From assembly GCF_000689255.1 (NCBI RefSeq), contig NZ_HG964446.1, forward strand, positions 3,454,734 through 3,518,733: a stretch of DNA of 64,000 bases, read 5' to 3'. Source of the stretch: Mycobacterium triplex. Its GTDB lineage: Bacteria; Actinomycetota; Actinomycetes; Mycobacteriales; Mycobacteriaceae. The translations under genes were made by a program, and so were the position numbers. A model generated the notes under the pieces. That model did not search any database. It worked only from the letters and a program-made list of their open reading frames with translations, and was not told where the DNA came from. This document shows, in pieces, positions 37,833 to 46,664 of this stretch. Position 1 is the stretch's first letter, and each line of letters begins with the position of its first letter.

Positions 37833-39047
37833 TCAGCCTATTTCGGGCACGCTGGCAAGCCGCACATACGCCGACGCCGCCTCCGCGCGGTTGGTCGCGT
37901 TCAGCTTGCGCAGCACCCTTTTGACGTGAGACTTCACCGTGCCCGCCGAGATCACCAGCTCCTCGGCGATCTGCTGATTGGTGCGGCCGGCCGCCATCAG
38001 CCGAAGCACCTCGACCTCGCGGCGGGTCAGCATCGTCATCACCCGGGTCTGCACCTCGGCCAATGACCGTGCGGCGGGGCTGCGTTCGACCGGCTCGATC
38101 TTGCGCAGGTCCAAATCCGCGTCCTGCAGGGCGCGGACCGCTTCGTCCGCGGACGCCAGCGCACGCTGGACCTCGGTGTGCTGACGACGCATTCGCTCCA
38201 GCAAGACGGTGCGCTCGTAGGCATAGCCGAAACCCTCGGCGAACGCCCACACCGTGTCGCGGTCGATCTCGTCGACAATGCGGCCGGAGTAGAGCCGGTC
38301 GGCGTGCAGGAACCCGATCACCTTGCCCGTCGGCATGATCGGGGCCGCGCAGTAGGAGTGCGTCAACGAGAAATCGACGATCGGCCGATTGACCCGGGGG
38401 TCGTTGCGGGCGTCGCGCACGATCGCGGGCGCGTGCCGGCGGATCATCTGCGTTTCGATCAGCATGTGATCCAGCAGGGGTGCGACCGATTGGGCGAACG
38501 CGACCATCTTCTCGGCGCCCACGGTGTCCTCGCCGAAATACGCTGACTCCATGACCATTCGGCCCTCGTGCACCCGAAAGAGCACGGCCCGGTCGAATCC
38601 ACACGATTCCACCATCTCGCGCGGCGCCCGGTCGACGATCGTCGCGACGTCGTCGACGGCGCGCAACTTGCTCAAGGCCTCCTGTACGGCCAGCAACGCG
38701 AAGGTGCGCCGCTTGGCGTCGTCCTCGATCAACTCCCGTTCCAGCGAGCACAGGTCCAGCAATCCGTCGAGCGCATTGGCCGCGCGCTCATCCCCGCGTG
38801 CCTCCAACGCATTACGCACGATCGCCGCCTTGGTGTCGATGGCCTCGGCCACCACCGCCAATGGGTCGTCGGTCGGATCGATCTCGCCGTCTTGAAACGC
38901 CTCGCGGTAGCGGCGCGCGGCGTCGGATTCGCGTGCCGGACGGGACGCCCAACCGGGGTGGTTACCGTCGGCCAGCGCATCGAGCGCGGGGGGTTCGGGC
39001 ATGCCCGAACCGGCATCGTCAACGTTGACACCGATCACGTTGCTCAC
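37833..39047 (-). CDS. GAF-domain LuxR-family regulator
   Basis: A 404-residue regulator with a GAF-like sensor domain (about residues 125-280; [26 protein letters not shown]) and a C-terminal LuxR-type HTH (about 335-395; [25 protein letters not shown]). It has no receiver domain. GTG 39047 lies close to AGAGGAAA, and GTG 39038 is an alternative. Much longer frames run antisense through the P450 gene and are discounted. Divergent from the P450 operon across 115 bases and convergent with the ALDH gene, it is a candidate local regulator of both. Confidence 0.85.
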   Translation of the reverse strand: MSNVIGVNVDDAGSGMPEPPALDALADGNHPGWASRPARESDAARRYREAFQDGEIDPTDDPLAVVAEAIDTKAAIVRNALEARGDERAANALDGLLDLCSLERELIEDDAKRRTFALLAVQEALSKLRAVDDVATIVDRAPREMVESCGFDRAVLFRVHEGRMVMESAYFGEDTVGAEKMVAFAQSVAPLLDHMLIETQMIRRHAPAIVRDARNDPRVNRPIVDFSLTHSYCAAPIMPTGKVIGFLHADRLYSGRIVDEIDRDTVWAFAEGFGYAYERTVLLERMRRQHTEVQRALASADEAVRALQDADLDLRKIEPVERSPAARSLAEVQTRVMTMLTRREVEVLRLMAAGRTNQQIAEELVISAGTVKSHVKRVLRKLNATNRAEAASAYVRLASVPEIG

Positions 39048-39106
39048 TTTCCTCTGAGCCGGGCCGTGGCATGGCCGAAATCGGAAATTCACCTCGTACG
39101 GGAGCA

Positions 39107-39126
39107 GGAGTACTCCCCAACGGGGG
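39107..39126. promoter_or_regulatory. Palindromic operator candidate before the P450 gene
   Basis: GGAGTACTCC (39107-39116) is a perfect 10-base palindrome and runs into CCCCAACGGGGG, an inverted repeat. It sits 37 bases before the P450 ATG and 60 before the LuxR-type regulator start. It is a plausible binding site for that regulator, by position only. Confidence 0.4.
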
Positions 39127-39162
39127 ATCGATTTGCCACCGCGAGTGACACAGGCTGATCGC

Positions 39163-40428
39163 ATGTCCTCAGCGCCCGTTTCGGAATCGGTTTCCGCGAT
39201 CGAATTACTGCCCACCCCCATTGGCGTCGCCAATCCGTATCCGCTGTATGAGCAGCTGAGAAAGCTCTCACCCGTTGCGGGGTATCGGGATTGGCCGCCG
39301 GGGACCATTCCCGGCGCCGACGAGCCCGTCACCGCGTGGGCCCTGTTCCGGTACGACCAGGTCTTCGAGGCCGCCAAGGACAGCACGACCTTCTCGTCGC
39401 GCGATCCCCTGCAGGAGGCCTCGTCCGCACCGAGTCTGATGCTGGTCAACACGGACCCGCCCAAGCACGAAGTCGAACGAAAGCTGGTCGGCCAGGCGTT
39501 CTCCCCGCGCCGCGTCAAGAAGCTGGAGGGCTGGCTGAGCGAGCTGATCCCGCGGCTGCTCGCATCCCTCGACGACGGCGGCGACGGGACCGTCGAGGTG
39601 ATGGGATTCGCCGCCGAGGTGCCGACCCGGGCCATGGTGCGACTGCTGGGATTGCCCGACGGCGACCACGTCCGGTTCAGGCGGTGGGCCAACGCTTTCA
39701 TGCTCTCGTCGTCGCTTACGCCCGAGGAGCGCATCGCCAGCAACGAGGAGATGGTGATGACGTTCGCCAGTCGACTCGCCGAGCACACCGCCCGGCTGGC
39801 GGAGCGGGAGACCGGTGAGGACAACGAGGGAGTGGAGGACGCCGAGGACCTGATCTCGGCGCTGCTGCGCGCCGAAGTGGACGGGCAGCGTCTCACACCC
39901 GAGGAGATCGTGCGGTTCTGCGTCACCCTGGTGGTGGCCGGCAGTGAGACGACCACCTTTCTGATCGGCAATCTGCTGCACGCGCTGGCGCGCGAGCCCG
40001 AGGTGCAGGCGCGCCTGCGTGCCGACCGAAGCCTGCTGAACCTCTTTGTCGAGGAGACACTTCGGCTCGACGGGCCGCCGCAACGCCTGTTCCGCATCGC
40101 CACCCGCGACGTCGAGATCGACGGCAAGCTGATCCGCAAAGGGGAGTGGGTGGCGTTGTTCTTCGGCTCGGCCAACCGGGATCCCGCGGTGTTCAAGAAT
40201 CCGGATCGGCTCGACATCGATCGGGGAAACATTCGCCAGCAGCTCTCGCTGGGCCACGGGCTGCACTTCTGCCTGGGCGCTTCGCTGGCCCGGCTGGAGG
40301 TGACGGCGGTGCTCAACGCGGTGCTCGATCGCTATCAAACGATCGCTTTGACCGACGATCCCGGCACCAAGCAGACCGCCAGCCTGCTGACCCACGCCTA
40401 TGTCCGCCTGCCCCTTCACCTTTCATGA
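39163..40428 (+). CDS. Cytochrome P450
   Basis: A 421-residue soluble bacterial P450. The I-helix AGSETTT, the K-helix ETLR and the heme-ligand loop [10 protein letters not shown] (Cys near residue 370) are all present; the loop has Leu where Phe is usual. It should hydroxylate or epoxidise a hydrophobic substrate with electrons from the ferredoxin two genes downstream. ATG 39163 (MSSAPVSE) is chosen. The stop overlaps the next start (ATGA), so the P450, NTF2-like and ferredoxin genes form one tightly coupled operon. Confidence 0.93.
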   Translation: MSSAPVSESVSAIELLPTPIGVANPYPLYEQLRKLSPVAGYRDWPPGTIPGADEPVTAWALFRYDQVFEAAKDSTTFSSRDPLQEASSAPSLMLVNTDPPKHEVERKLVGQAFSPRRVKKLEGWLSELIPRLLASLDDGGDGTVEVMGFAAEVPTRAMVRLLGLPDGDHVRFRRWANAFMLSSSLTPEERIASNEEMVMTFASRLAEHTARLAERETGEDNEGVEDAEDLISALLRAEVDGQRLTPEEIVRFCVTLVVAGSETTTFLIGNLLHALAREPEVQARLRADRSLLNLFVEETLRLDGPPQRLFRIATRDVEIDGKLIRKGEWVALFFGSANRDPAVFKNPDRLDIDRGNIRQQLSLGHGLHFCLGASLARLEVTAVLNAVLDRYQTIALTDDPGTKQTASLLTHAYVRLPLHLS

Positions 40429-40829
40429 CCGCCAACGAGTCCCGCAATATCGCGGCCACCAAGACCATCTACGCCGCCGTCCCCGCCGGTGACCTGCACA
40501 CCGCGCTGAGTTATCTCGATCCCGAGGTGCGGATCACCTACTACGGCACCGAATCCATCCCTTACGCAGGCGATTACCGCGGCATCGACGAAGCGACGAT
40601 GTTCTTCACCAAGGTCGGACAGAACATCGAGATCGTCGAGATGGAAGCCTGGAAGTTCATCGCCCAGGGCGACGAACTCGCCACCTGGGGCCGACAGCGC
40701 TTCCGTCGGCCCGCCACCGGACACGAATGGGAATCCGAGTTCGCGCACATCATCACGCTGCGCGACGGCCGCTGGTTGCACTTCCGCGACTTCATGAACT
40801 CGGCGCTGACCCTGCAGGCGTTCTCGTGA
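40425..40829 (+). CDS. SnoaL/NTF2-like protein in P450 operon
   Basis: A 134-residue protein of the SnoaL-like NTF2 fold: IAATKTIYAAVPAGDLHTALSYLDPEVRITYYG starts the fold, WKFIAQGDELATWGRQRF and SEFAHIITLRDGRWLHFRDFMNS complete the sheet. Family members act as isomerases, hydrolases or cyclases; no catalytic residues can be assigned with confidence. ATGA overlap upstream and GTGA overlap downstream couple it to the P450 and ferredoxin, suggesting it acts on the P450 product. Confidence 0.78.
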   Translation: MTANESRNIAATKTIYAAVPAGDLHTALSYLDPEVRITYYGTESIPYAGDYRGIDEATMFFTKVGQNIEIVEMEAWKFIAQGDELATWGRQRFRRPATGHEWESEFAHIITLRDGRWLHFRDFMNSALTLQAFS

Positions 40830-41020
40830 AGGTCACCGCCGACCGCGAGATCTGCATGTCCGCCGGAATGTGCGTGATGACCGCCGACGAGTTCTTCGAC
40901 CAGGACGACGACGGTGTCGTGCTACTTGCCTCCGACGAGGTTCCGGATGGCGCCCAGCGGCGGGTGCATAACGCGGTCAAACTGTGCCCGTCCGGGGCGC
41001 TGCAGTTGGTTTTGGAGTGA
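40826..41020 (+). CDS. 3Fe-4S ferredoxin, P450 electron donor
   Basis: A 64-residue ferredoxin with Cys10, Cys16 and Cys54-Pro (CMSAGMC and KLCPSGA), the pattern of the single-cluster 3Fe-4S ferredoxins that feed mycobacterial P450s. The GTG start overlaps the preceding stop (GTGA). No dedicated ferredoxin reductase gene is adjacent, so a reductase from elsewhere, or the MelG reductase part, would have to recharge it. Confidence 0.9.
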   Translation: MKVTADREICMSAGMCVMTADEFFDQDDDGVVLLASDEVPDGAQRRVHNAVKLCPSGALQLVLE

Positions 41021-41323
41021 GCTGTCCGGCCAACGTGACACGGCCCGGAGGCGGGCCGACGAACAGCGCCCGGCACGGCCGCACACGCGGCTATCCGCCC
41101 GACATGACGACGGTACTATCTAGATACATCATCACACATAAGTGCTGTTTTGCTTGGTTATTTACGAATGCGTTAGTGATGATTATGCGTATTGGCTATG
41201 GACATGATGGCGACGCGCCGCGTACCCTCGCGGGTGTCACTCGTCCACTTCGACCTGTCCGGGGGGCAACGTGAGCAACTCCACCCGACGACACGGCGTC
41301 GGATCCAGGCGGTGCATGGCGCG
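41021..41323. other. Intergenic region upstream of yrbE3A
   Basis: About 300 bases, AT-rich from roughly 41115 to 41200, which is unusual here and suggests the mce3 promoter. It holds the 19-base inferred Mce3R site at 41187. An in-frame extension of yrbE3A back to 41192 exists but would translate through this site, so I treat the region as non-coding. No terminator hairpin for the ferredoxin operon stands out. Confidence 0.5.
41187..41205 (+). promoter_or_regulatory. Inferred Mce3R operator of the mce3 operon
   Basis: GCGTATTGGCTATGGACAT is identical to the minus-strand sequence at 27253-27271. It lies 119 bases before the chosen yrbE3A start, comparable to the 133 bases separating the other copy from melF, and inside an AT-rich presumed promoter. 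Mce3R repression of mce3 is established in M. tuberculosis; assignment of this exact sequence is inference. Confidence 0.65.
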
Positions 41324-42097
41324 ATGGTGATGGTGGTCGGCCAGGCGGCGAAGCCGGTCCGCGCGATGGGCGATTTCTTCGTGATGTCGCTGGAGACGTT
41401 CGTGTCCATCTTCAGGCCGCCGTTCGCCTGGCGCGAGTACCTCTTTCAGTGCTGGTTCGTGGCGCGGGTATCGACACTGCCGGGGGTGTTGATGACGATC
41501 CCGTGGGCGGTGATTTCGGGCTTCCTGTTCAACGTCCTGCTCACCGATATCGGCGCGGCGGATTTTTCCGGCACCGGCTGCGCGATCTTCACCGTCGACC
41601 AAAGCGCCCCGATAGTTACGGTATTGGTGGTTGCGGGCGCGGGCGCCACCGCGATGTGCGCCGACCTGGGCGCGCGCACCATCCGGGAAGAACTCGACGC
41701 GCTACGGGTGATGGGCATCAACCCGATTCAGGCGCTGGCGGTTCCGCGTGTGCTGGCGGCCACGACGATCTCCTTGGCCCTGAGTTCGGTGGTGACGGCG
41801 ACGGGTCTGATCGGCGCGTTCTTCTGTTCGGTCTTCCTGATGCACGTCTCGGCGGGTGCGTGGGTAGCAGGTCTGACCACCCTTACCCACACGATCGACG
41901 TGATCATTTCGATGATCAAGGCGACGCTGTTCGGGCTGATGGCGGGGCTGATCGCCTGCTACAAGGGCATGTCGGTCGGCGGTGGCCCGGCCGGCGTCGG
42001 CAGGGCGGTCAACGAGACCGTGGTGTTCGCCTTCATCGTCTTGTTCGTCATCAACATCATCGTCACGGCGGTCGGCATGCCGTTCATGGTGTCGTGA
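41324..42097 (+). CDS. yrbE3A: YrbE3A, MlaE-type permease of the Mce3 transporter
   Basis: A 257-residue integral membrane permease, one of two MlaE-like subunits of the Mce3 lipid importer. Five or six hydrophobic segments include LPGVLMTIPWAVISGFLFNVLL and a C-terminal VVFAFIVLFVINIIVTAVG; the EELDALRVMGINPIQALAVPR loop is the conserved coupling segment. ATG 41324 gives a length near Rv1964; the frame is open upstream to 41192 but that would overlap the operator-like sequence. yrbE3B follows nine bases later. Confidence 0.9.
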   Translation: MVMVVGQAAKPVRAMGDFFVMSLETFVSIFRPPFAWREYLFQCWFVARVSTLPGVLMTIPWAVISGFLFNVLLTDIGAADFSGTGCAIFTVDQSAPIVTVLVVAGAGATAMCADLGARTIREELDALRVMGINPIQALAVPRVLAATTISLALSSVVTATGLIGAFFCSVFLMHVSAGAWVAGLTTLTHTIDVIISMIKATLFGLMAGLIACYKGMSVGGGPAGVGRAVNETVVFAFIVLFVINIIVTAVGMPFMVS

Positions 42098-42106
42098 GGT
42101 GAACCG

Positions 42107-42955
42107 ATGACGGTCAGCGTTCCGAGCAGAACACCGGTGCGGCGCGTTGCGAAATCCGTTGCGGGCGAATGGACTCGGATGGGATCGCAGGTCCGGTTCT
42201 ACGTCAGCACCGTGGCGGGGATCCCCGATGCCGTCACGCACTACCGCGGCGAGCTGCTGCGGGTGATCGCCCAAATGGGTTTGGGCGTCGGAACTCTCGC
42301 GGTGATCGGCGGGACGGTCGTCATCGTCGGGTTCTTGGCGATGACCACCGGTGCCATCGTGGCGGTGCAGGGCTACAACCAGTTCGCCTCGGTGGGCGTG
42401 GAGGCCTTGACCGGCTTCGCGTCCGCGTTCTTCAACACCCGCGAGATACAGCCGGGAACCGTCATGGTCGCGCTGGCCGCCACCGTCGGTGCCGGCGCCA
42501 CCGCCCAGCTGGGCGCGATGCGGATCAACGAGGAAATCGATGCGCTCGAGGTGATCGGGATCCGCAGCGTCAGCTATCTGGCCAGCACCCGGGTGCTGGC
42601 CGGGGTGGTCGTGGCGATCCCGCTATTTTGCGTCGGGCTGATGACGGCGTACCTGGCCGCCCGGATCGGAACCACGGCGGTCTATGGGCAGGGCTCCGGT
42701 GTGTACGACCACTACTTCAACACGTTCCTGCGCCCGACCGACGTGCTCTGGTCGTCGTTCGAGGTCGTCGTGGTCGCGCTGATGATCATGCTGGTGTGTA
42801 CCTATTACGGGTACACCGCGCACGGCGGGCCCGCCGGAGTCGGCGAAGCGGTTGGCCGCGCGGTGCGCGCCTCGATGGTGCTCGCCTCTATCGCGATCGT
42901 CATCATGACGCTGGCCATCTACGGCCACTCCCCGAACTTCCACTTGGCGAGCTAG
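42107..42955 (+). CDS. yrbE3B: YrbE3B, MlaE-type permease of the Mce3 transporter
   Basis: A 282-residue partner of YrbE3A with the same architecture: an N-terminal amphipathic region (QVRFYVSTVAGIPDAVTHYRGELLR), MTTGAIVAVQGYNQF, and the NEEIDALEVIGIRSVSYLASTR coupling loop. The two permeases form the membrane channel driven by an MceG-type ATPase encoded elsewhere. GAGGTGAA precedes ATG 42107. It is followed four bases later by mce3A. Confidence 0.93.
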   Translation: MTVSVPSRTPVRRVAKSVAGEWTRMGSQVRFYVSTVAGIPDAVTHYRGELLRVIAQMGLGVGTLAVIGGTVVIVGFLAMTTGAIVAVQGYNQFASVGVEALTGFASAFFNTREIQPGTVMVALAATVGAGATAQLGAMRINEEIDALEVIGIRSVSYLASTRVLAGVVVAIPLFCVGLMTAYLAARIGTTAVYGQGSGVYDHYFNTFLRPTDVLWSSFEVVVVALMIMLVCTYYGYTAHGGPAGVGEAVGRAVRASMVLASIAIVIMTLAIYGHSPNFHLAS

Positions 42956-42959
42956 TGCG

Positions 42960-44327
42960 ATGAGTCGCGGGAAAGCCAACCGCCGTCTGCATGACGCATG
43001 GTGGACACTGTTCCTGGTGGGGGCGATCGGTGTGGTTGTCCTCGTGACGGCGATGTCCTTCAACGGCACCCTGCGGTCCTATGTGCCCGTCACGCTCACC
43101 GCGGACCGCTCGGGGCTGGTGATGGACGCCGGCGCCAAGGTGATGATGCGCGGCGTGCAAGTAGGCCGGGTCAGCCAGATCGGCCAGAGCAATCAGGACA
43201 AGCACGGGACCAGCCTCCAGCTGGAGATCGAACCCAACCAAATCCGTTACATTCCAGCCAATGTCGACGCCCAGATCAGCGCCACCACCGCGTTCGGCGC
43301 CAAGTTCGTCGACCTGGTGATGCCGCAGCACCCAAGTCGTGCGCGGCTGGCCGCCGGGGCCGTCCTGCGTTCGAAGAATGTCAGCACCGAGATCAACACC
43401 GTCTTCGAGAACGTCGTCGACCTGCTCAACATGATCGACCCACTCAAGCTGAACGCTGTGCTGACGGCGGTGGCCGATGCCGTACGCGGCCAGGGGGAGC
43501 GTATCGGGCAGGCCACCACGGACCTCAACCAGGTACTCGCGGCGCTCAACGCGCGCAGCGAGACCATCCGCCAGGACTGGCGCTCCCTGAAGACTTTCGG
43601 TGACACCTATAGCGCTGCGGCCCAGGACATCGTGACGATCCTCGACGCCGCCAGCACCACCAGCACGACCGTCGTGAATCATTCACATCAACTGGATAAC
43701 CTGCTGCTCAACGTCATTGGCGTATCGAAGTCCGGAGTCAGCCTGCTCGGCTACAGCAGGGACAATCTCGTCGCATCCGTGAACGACCTGGAGCCGACGA
43801 CGAACCTGCTGCTCAAATACAACCCCGAATACACCTGCTTCCTGCAGGGCACCAAGTGGTATCTGGACAACGGCGGCTATTCCGCGTGGGGCGGTGCGGA
43901 TGGCCGCACGCTGCAACTCGACGTCGCACTGTTGTTGGGCAACGACCCGTATGTCTTTCCCGACAACGTGCCACTCGTCGCGGCCAAGGGCGGCCCCGGC
44001 GGAAAGCCGGGGTGCGGGTCACTGCCGGATGCCAGCAAGAACTTCCCGGTGCGCGAACTCGTCACCAACACCGGGTGGGGGACCGGGCTCGATATCCGGC
44101 CCAACCCGGGCCTCGGGCATCCCTGCTGGGCCGACTACTTCCCGGTGACCCGCGCCGAGCCCAAGCCGCCGTCGGTCCGCCAGTGCATTCCGGGGCCGGC
44201 CATCGGGCCCAACCCCGGGGGTCCGCCGTACGGCGCGGCCCTGTACGGACCGAACGGAGTACCCCTGTGGCCGGGGGTGCCCCCCGCCCCGCCGCCCGCC
44301 GAGCCTGGCCCGACACCACCACCGTGA
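42960..44327 (+). CDS. mce3A: Mce3A, MCE-family substrate-binding subunit
   Basis: A 455-residue MCE/MlaD protein with one N-terminal membrane anchor (LFLVGAIGVVVLVTAMSF), the MCE domain (about residues 35-120; VTLTADRSGLVMDAGAKVMMRGVQVGRV), a long helical needle-forming region and a Pro-rich tail ending PGPTPPP. Six such subunits are thought to build a shuttle across the periplasm. It is the first of six consecutive MCE genes, so the hexameric set is complete. Confidence 0.93.
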   Translation: MSRGKANRRLHDAWWTLFLVGAIGVVVLVTAMSFNGTLRSYVPVTLTADRSGLVMDAGAKVMMRGVQVGRVSQIGQSNQDKHGTSLQLEIEPNQIRYIPANVDAQISATTAFGAKFVDLVMPQHPSRARLAAGAVLRSKNVSTEINTVFENVVDLLNMIDPLKLNAVLTAVADAVRGQGERIGQATTDLNQVLAALNARSETIRQDWRSLKTFGDTYSAAAQDIVTILDAASTTSTTVVNHSHQLDNLLLNVIGVSKSGVSLLGYSRDNLVASVNDLEPTTNLLLKYNPEYTCFLQGTKWYLDNGGYSAWGGADGRTLQLDVALLLGNDPYVFPDNVPLVAAKGGPGGKPGCGSLPDASKNFPVRELVTNTGWGTGLDIRPNPGLGHPCWADYFPVTRAEPKPPSVRQCIPGPAIGPNPGGPPYGAALYGPNGVPLWPGVPPAPPPAEPGPTPPP

Positions 44328-44367
44328 GCCCCGACGAAACCACCAAAGGCCAAGCAGGAGAACAACG

Positions 44368-45396
44368 ATGCAGGAGAACCTGAAAGGCGCCGCGCTGCGT
44401 CTGGGCATCTTCCTGTCGGTGTGCCTGTTAACCGGGGCGTTGCTCTTCGCCGTATTCGGGGAGGTGCGCTTCGGTGACGGCAAGACCTATTACGCCGAAT
44501 TCACCAACGTGTCCAACCTCAGGGAGGGCAAGCTGGTGCGCATCGCCGGCGTCGAAGTCGGCAAGGTCGAAAAGATCTCCATCAACCCGGACGCGACCGT
44601 GCGCGTTGAGTTCACCGCCGACGATTCGGTCACCCTCACGCAGGGGACCGAGGCGGTGATCCGATACGACAACCTGTTCGGCGACCGCTACCTGGCGCTG
44701 GAAGAAGGCGCCGGCGGGCTGGCCATACTCGCTCCGCGCCAAACGATTCCGCTGGCCCGCACCAAACCCGCACTCGATCTCGATGCCCTGATCGGCGGCT
44801 TCAAGCCGTTGTTTCGCGCGCTGAACCCCGAGCAGGTCAACGCGCTGAGCGAGCAGTTGCTGCAGATGTTCCAGGGGCAGGGCCCCACCATCACGTCATT
44901 TCTCGATCAGGCCGCCGCGGTGACCAATACCCTGGCAGACCGGGATCAACTCATCGGACAGGTGGTCAACAACCTCAATGTGATCCTCGGTTCGCTTGGC
45001 GGCCAAAGCGATCGGTTGGACAAGGCGGTGACTTCGCTGTCGCAGTTGGTGCACGGGCTCGCCGAACACAAGACGGATATCGCCAACGCGGTGGCCTACA
45101 CGAACGCGGCGACCGGCTCGATCACCGACCTGCTCGCGCAAGCGCGCGCGCCGTTTTCGAAGGTGGTTCACGAGACCGATCGGGTCGCCGACGTCGCGCT
45201 CGCCGACCATGACTACCTCGACAATCTGCTCAACACGTTGCCCGACAAATACCAGGCTCTGGCCCGCCAGGGCATGTACGGCGACTTCTTCGCCTTCTAT
45301 TTGTGCGATGTCGTGCTCAAGGTCAACGGCAAGGGGGGCCAGCCCGTGTATGTCAAGGTCGCCGGTCAGGCCACCGGGCGGTGTGCACCGAAATGA
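44368..45396 (+). CDS. mce3B: Mce3B, MCE-family subunit
   Basis: A 342-residue MCE protein, equal in length to Rv1967. It has an N-terminal anchor (GIFLSVCLLTGALLFAVFG), an MCE domain (YYAEFTNVSNLREGKLVRIAGVEVGKVEKI) and a helical C-terminal half with no proline-rich tail. CAGGAGAAC precedes ATG 44368. The stop overlaps the mce3C start (ATGA). Confidence 0.93.
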   Translation: MQENLKGAALRLGIFLSVCLLTGALLFAVFGEVRFGDGKTYYAEFTNVSNLREGKLVRIAGVEVGKVEKISINPDATVRVEFTADDSVTLTQGTEAVIRYDNLFGDRYLALEEGAGGLAILAPRQTIPLARTKPALDLDALIGGFKPLFRALNPEQVNALSEQLLQMFQGQGPTITSFLDQAAAVTNTLADRDQLIGQVVNNLNVILGSLGGQSDRLDKAVTSLSQLVHGLAEHKTDIANAVAYTNAATGSITDLLAQARAPFSKVVHETDRVADVALADHDYLDNLLNTLPDKYQALARQGMYGDFFAFYLCDVVLKVNGKGGQPVYVKVAGQATGRCAPK

Positions 45397-46664
45397 GATC
45401 GTTCGGCGAACGCAACCGGCTCACTATCGGCGCCATCGGCATCGTCGCAATCGCCGGAATCGTGGTGGCCGCGCTGCAATTCCAGAACCTGCCCCTTCTC
45501 GACCAGGGCAGGAGCATTTCCGCGTATTTCGCCGACGCGGGCGGGCTGCGCACCGACAACACCGTGGAAGTGTCGGGCTACCCGGTGGGCAAGGTGTCCA
45601 GCATCGAGCTCGACGGGCCGGGTGTGCTGGTGAGGTTCAAGGTCGACGACAGCATTCGGCTCGGCAACCGCACCGAGGTGGCGATCAAAACCAAGGGCCT
45701 GCTGGGCAGCAAGTTTCTTGACGTGACACCGCGGGGCGAGGGCCGGCTCGAGGGACCCATCCCCATCGAGCGGACGACGTCGCCCTACCAATTGCCGGAC
45801 GCACTGGGCGATTTGGCTACCACGATCAGCGGGCTGAACACCAACCGGCTGTCCGAATCTCTGGACACCATGGCGCAGACCTTCGCCGACACGCCGGCGG
45901 ATTTCCGTAGCGCACTCAAAGGTGTGGCCCGCCTGGCCCAAACCCTCGACGAACGCGACGCCCAGCTGCGTAGCCTGCTGGACAACGCGGCCAAGGCGAC
46001 CGGGGTGCTGGCCAAGCGCACCGACCAGATCGTGACCCTGGTGCGTGACACCAATGCCGTGCTGGCGCAGCTGCGCACCCAAAGCTCGGCCCTGGACCAG
46101 ATCTGGACGAACATCTCGGCGGTCTCGCGACAACTGCAAGGGTTCATCGCCGAGAACCGCCAGCAGCTGCGACCGGCCCTGGACAAGCTCAATGACGTGC
46201 TGGCCATCGTGGAAAGCCGAAAAGAACGGGTGCAGAAGGCTATTCCGATGATCAACTCCTACGTCATGTCGCTCGGCGAGTCGCTGTCGTCGGGCCCCTT
46301 CTTCAAGGCGTACGTGGTGAATCTGTTGCCGGGGCAGTTCGTGCAGCCGTTCGTCAGCGCCGCGTTCTCCGATCTGGGACTGGACCCGGCCACCTTGCTC
46401 CCGTCGCAGCTGACGGACCCGCCGACCGGCCAACCCGGAACTCCGGCGTTGCCGGTCCCGTATCCGCGCACCGGCCAGGGCGGCGAGCCGCGATTGAATC
46501 TGCCCGACGCGATCACCGGCAATCCCGGCGACCATCCGTGCGGTCCGCCCGGGGTGCCGCTGCCCGGCCCCGGCTGCTACCCCTACCGGCCGCCGCTCCC
46601 GGCCCCGCCGCCCGGTGGCCCGCCGCCCGGGCCGCCCGCGTTGGCACCGGGAGGCCAACCGTGA
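45393..46664 (+). CDS. mce3C: Mce3C, MCE-family subunit
   Basis: A 423-residue MCE protein: N-terminal anchor (IGAIGIVAIAGIVVAALQF), MCE domain (YFADAGGLRTDNTVEVSGYPVGKVSSI), a helical region with repeated Asp/Gln/Leu heptads, and a long Pro/Gly-rich tail (about residues 360-423). ATG 45393 overlaps the mce3B stop; longer upstream frames are discarded. The stop overlaps the mce3D start (GTGA). Confidence 0.93.
   Translation: MRSFGERNRLTIGAIGIVAIAGIVVAALQFQNLPLLDQGRSISAYFADAGGLRTDNTVEVSGYPVGKVSSIELDGPGVLVRFKVDDSIRLGNRTEVAIKTKGLLGSKFLDVTPRGEGRLEGPIPIERTTSPYQLPDALGDLATTISGLNTNRLSESLDTMAQTFADTPADFRSALKGVARLAQTLDERDAQLRSLLDNAAKATGVLAKRTDQIVTLVRDTNAVLAQLRTQSSALDQIWTNISAVSRQLQGFIAENRQQLRPALDKLNDVLAIVESRKERVQKAIPMINSYVMSLGESLSSGPFFKAYVVNLLPGQFVQPFVSAAFSDLGLDPATLLPSQLTDPPTGQPGTPALPVPYPRTGQGGEPRLNLPDAITGNPGDHPCGPPGVPLPGPGCYPYRPPLPAPPPGGPPPGPPALAPGGQP

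Noticed and set aside
39048..40316. Upstream extension of the LuxR-type regulator antisense through the P450 gene
   Set aside because: The extension is serine/arginine-rich shadow sequence; the P450 has complete motifs and the regulator has a usable GTG at 39047.
41021..41187. Small coding frames in the AT-rich region before yrbE3A
   Set aside because: Short frames with no ribosome-binding site or family resemblance, in a region better explained as a promoter.
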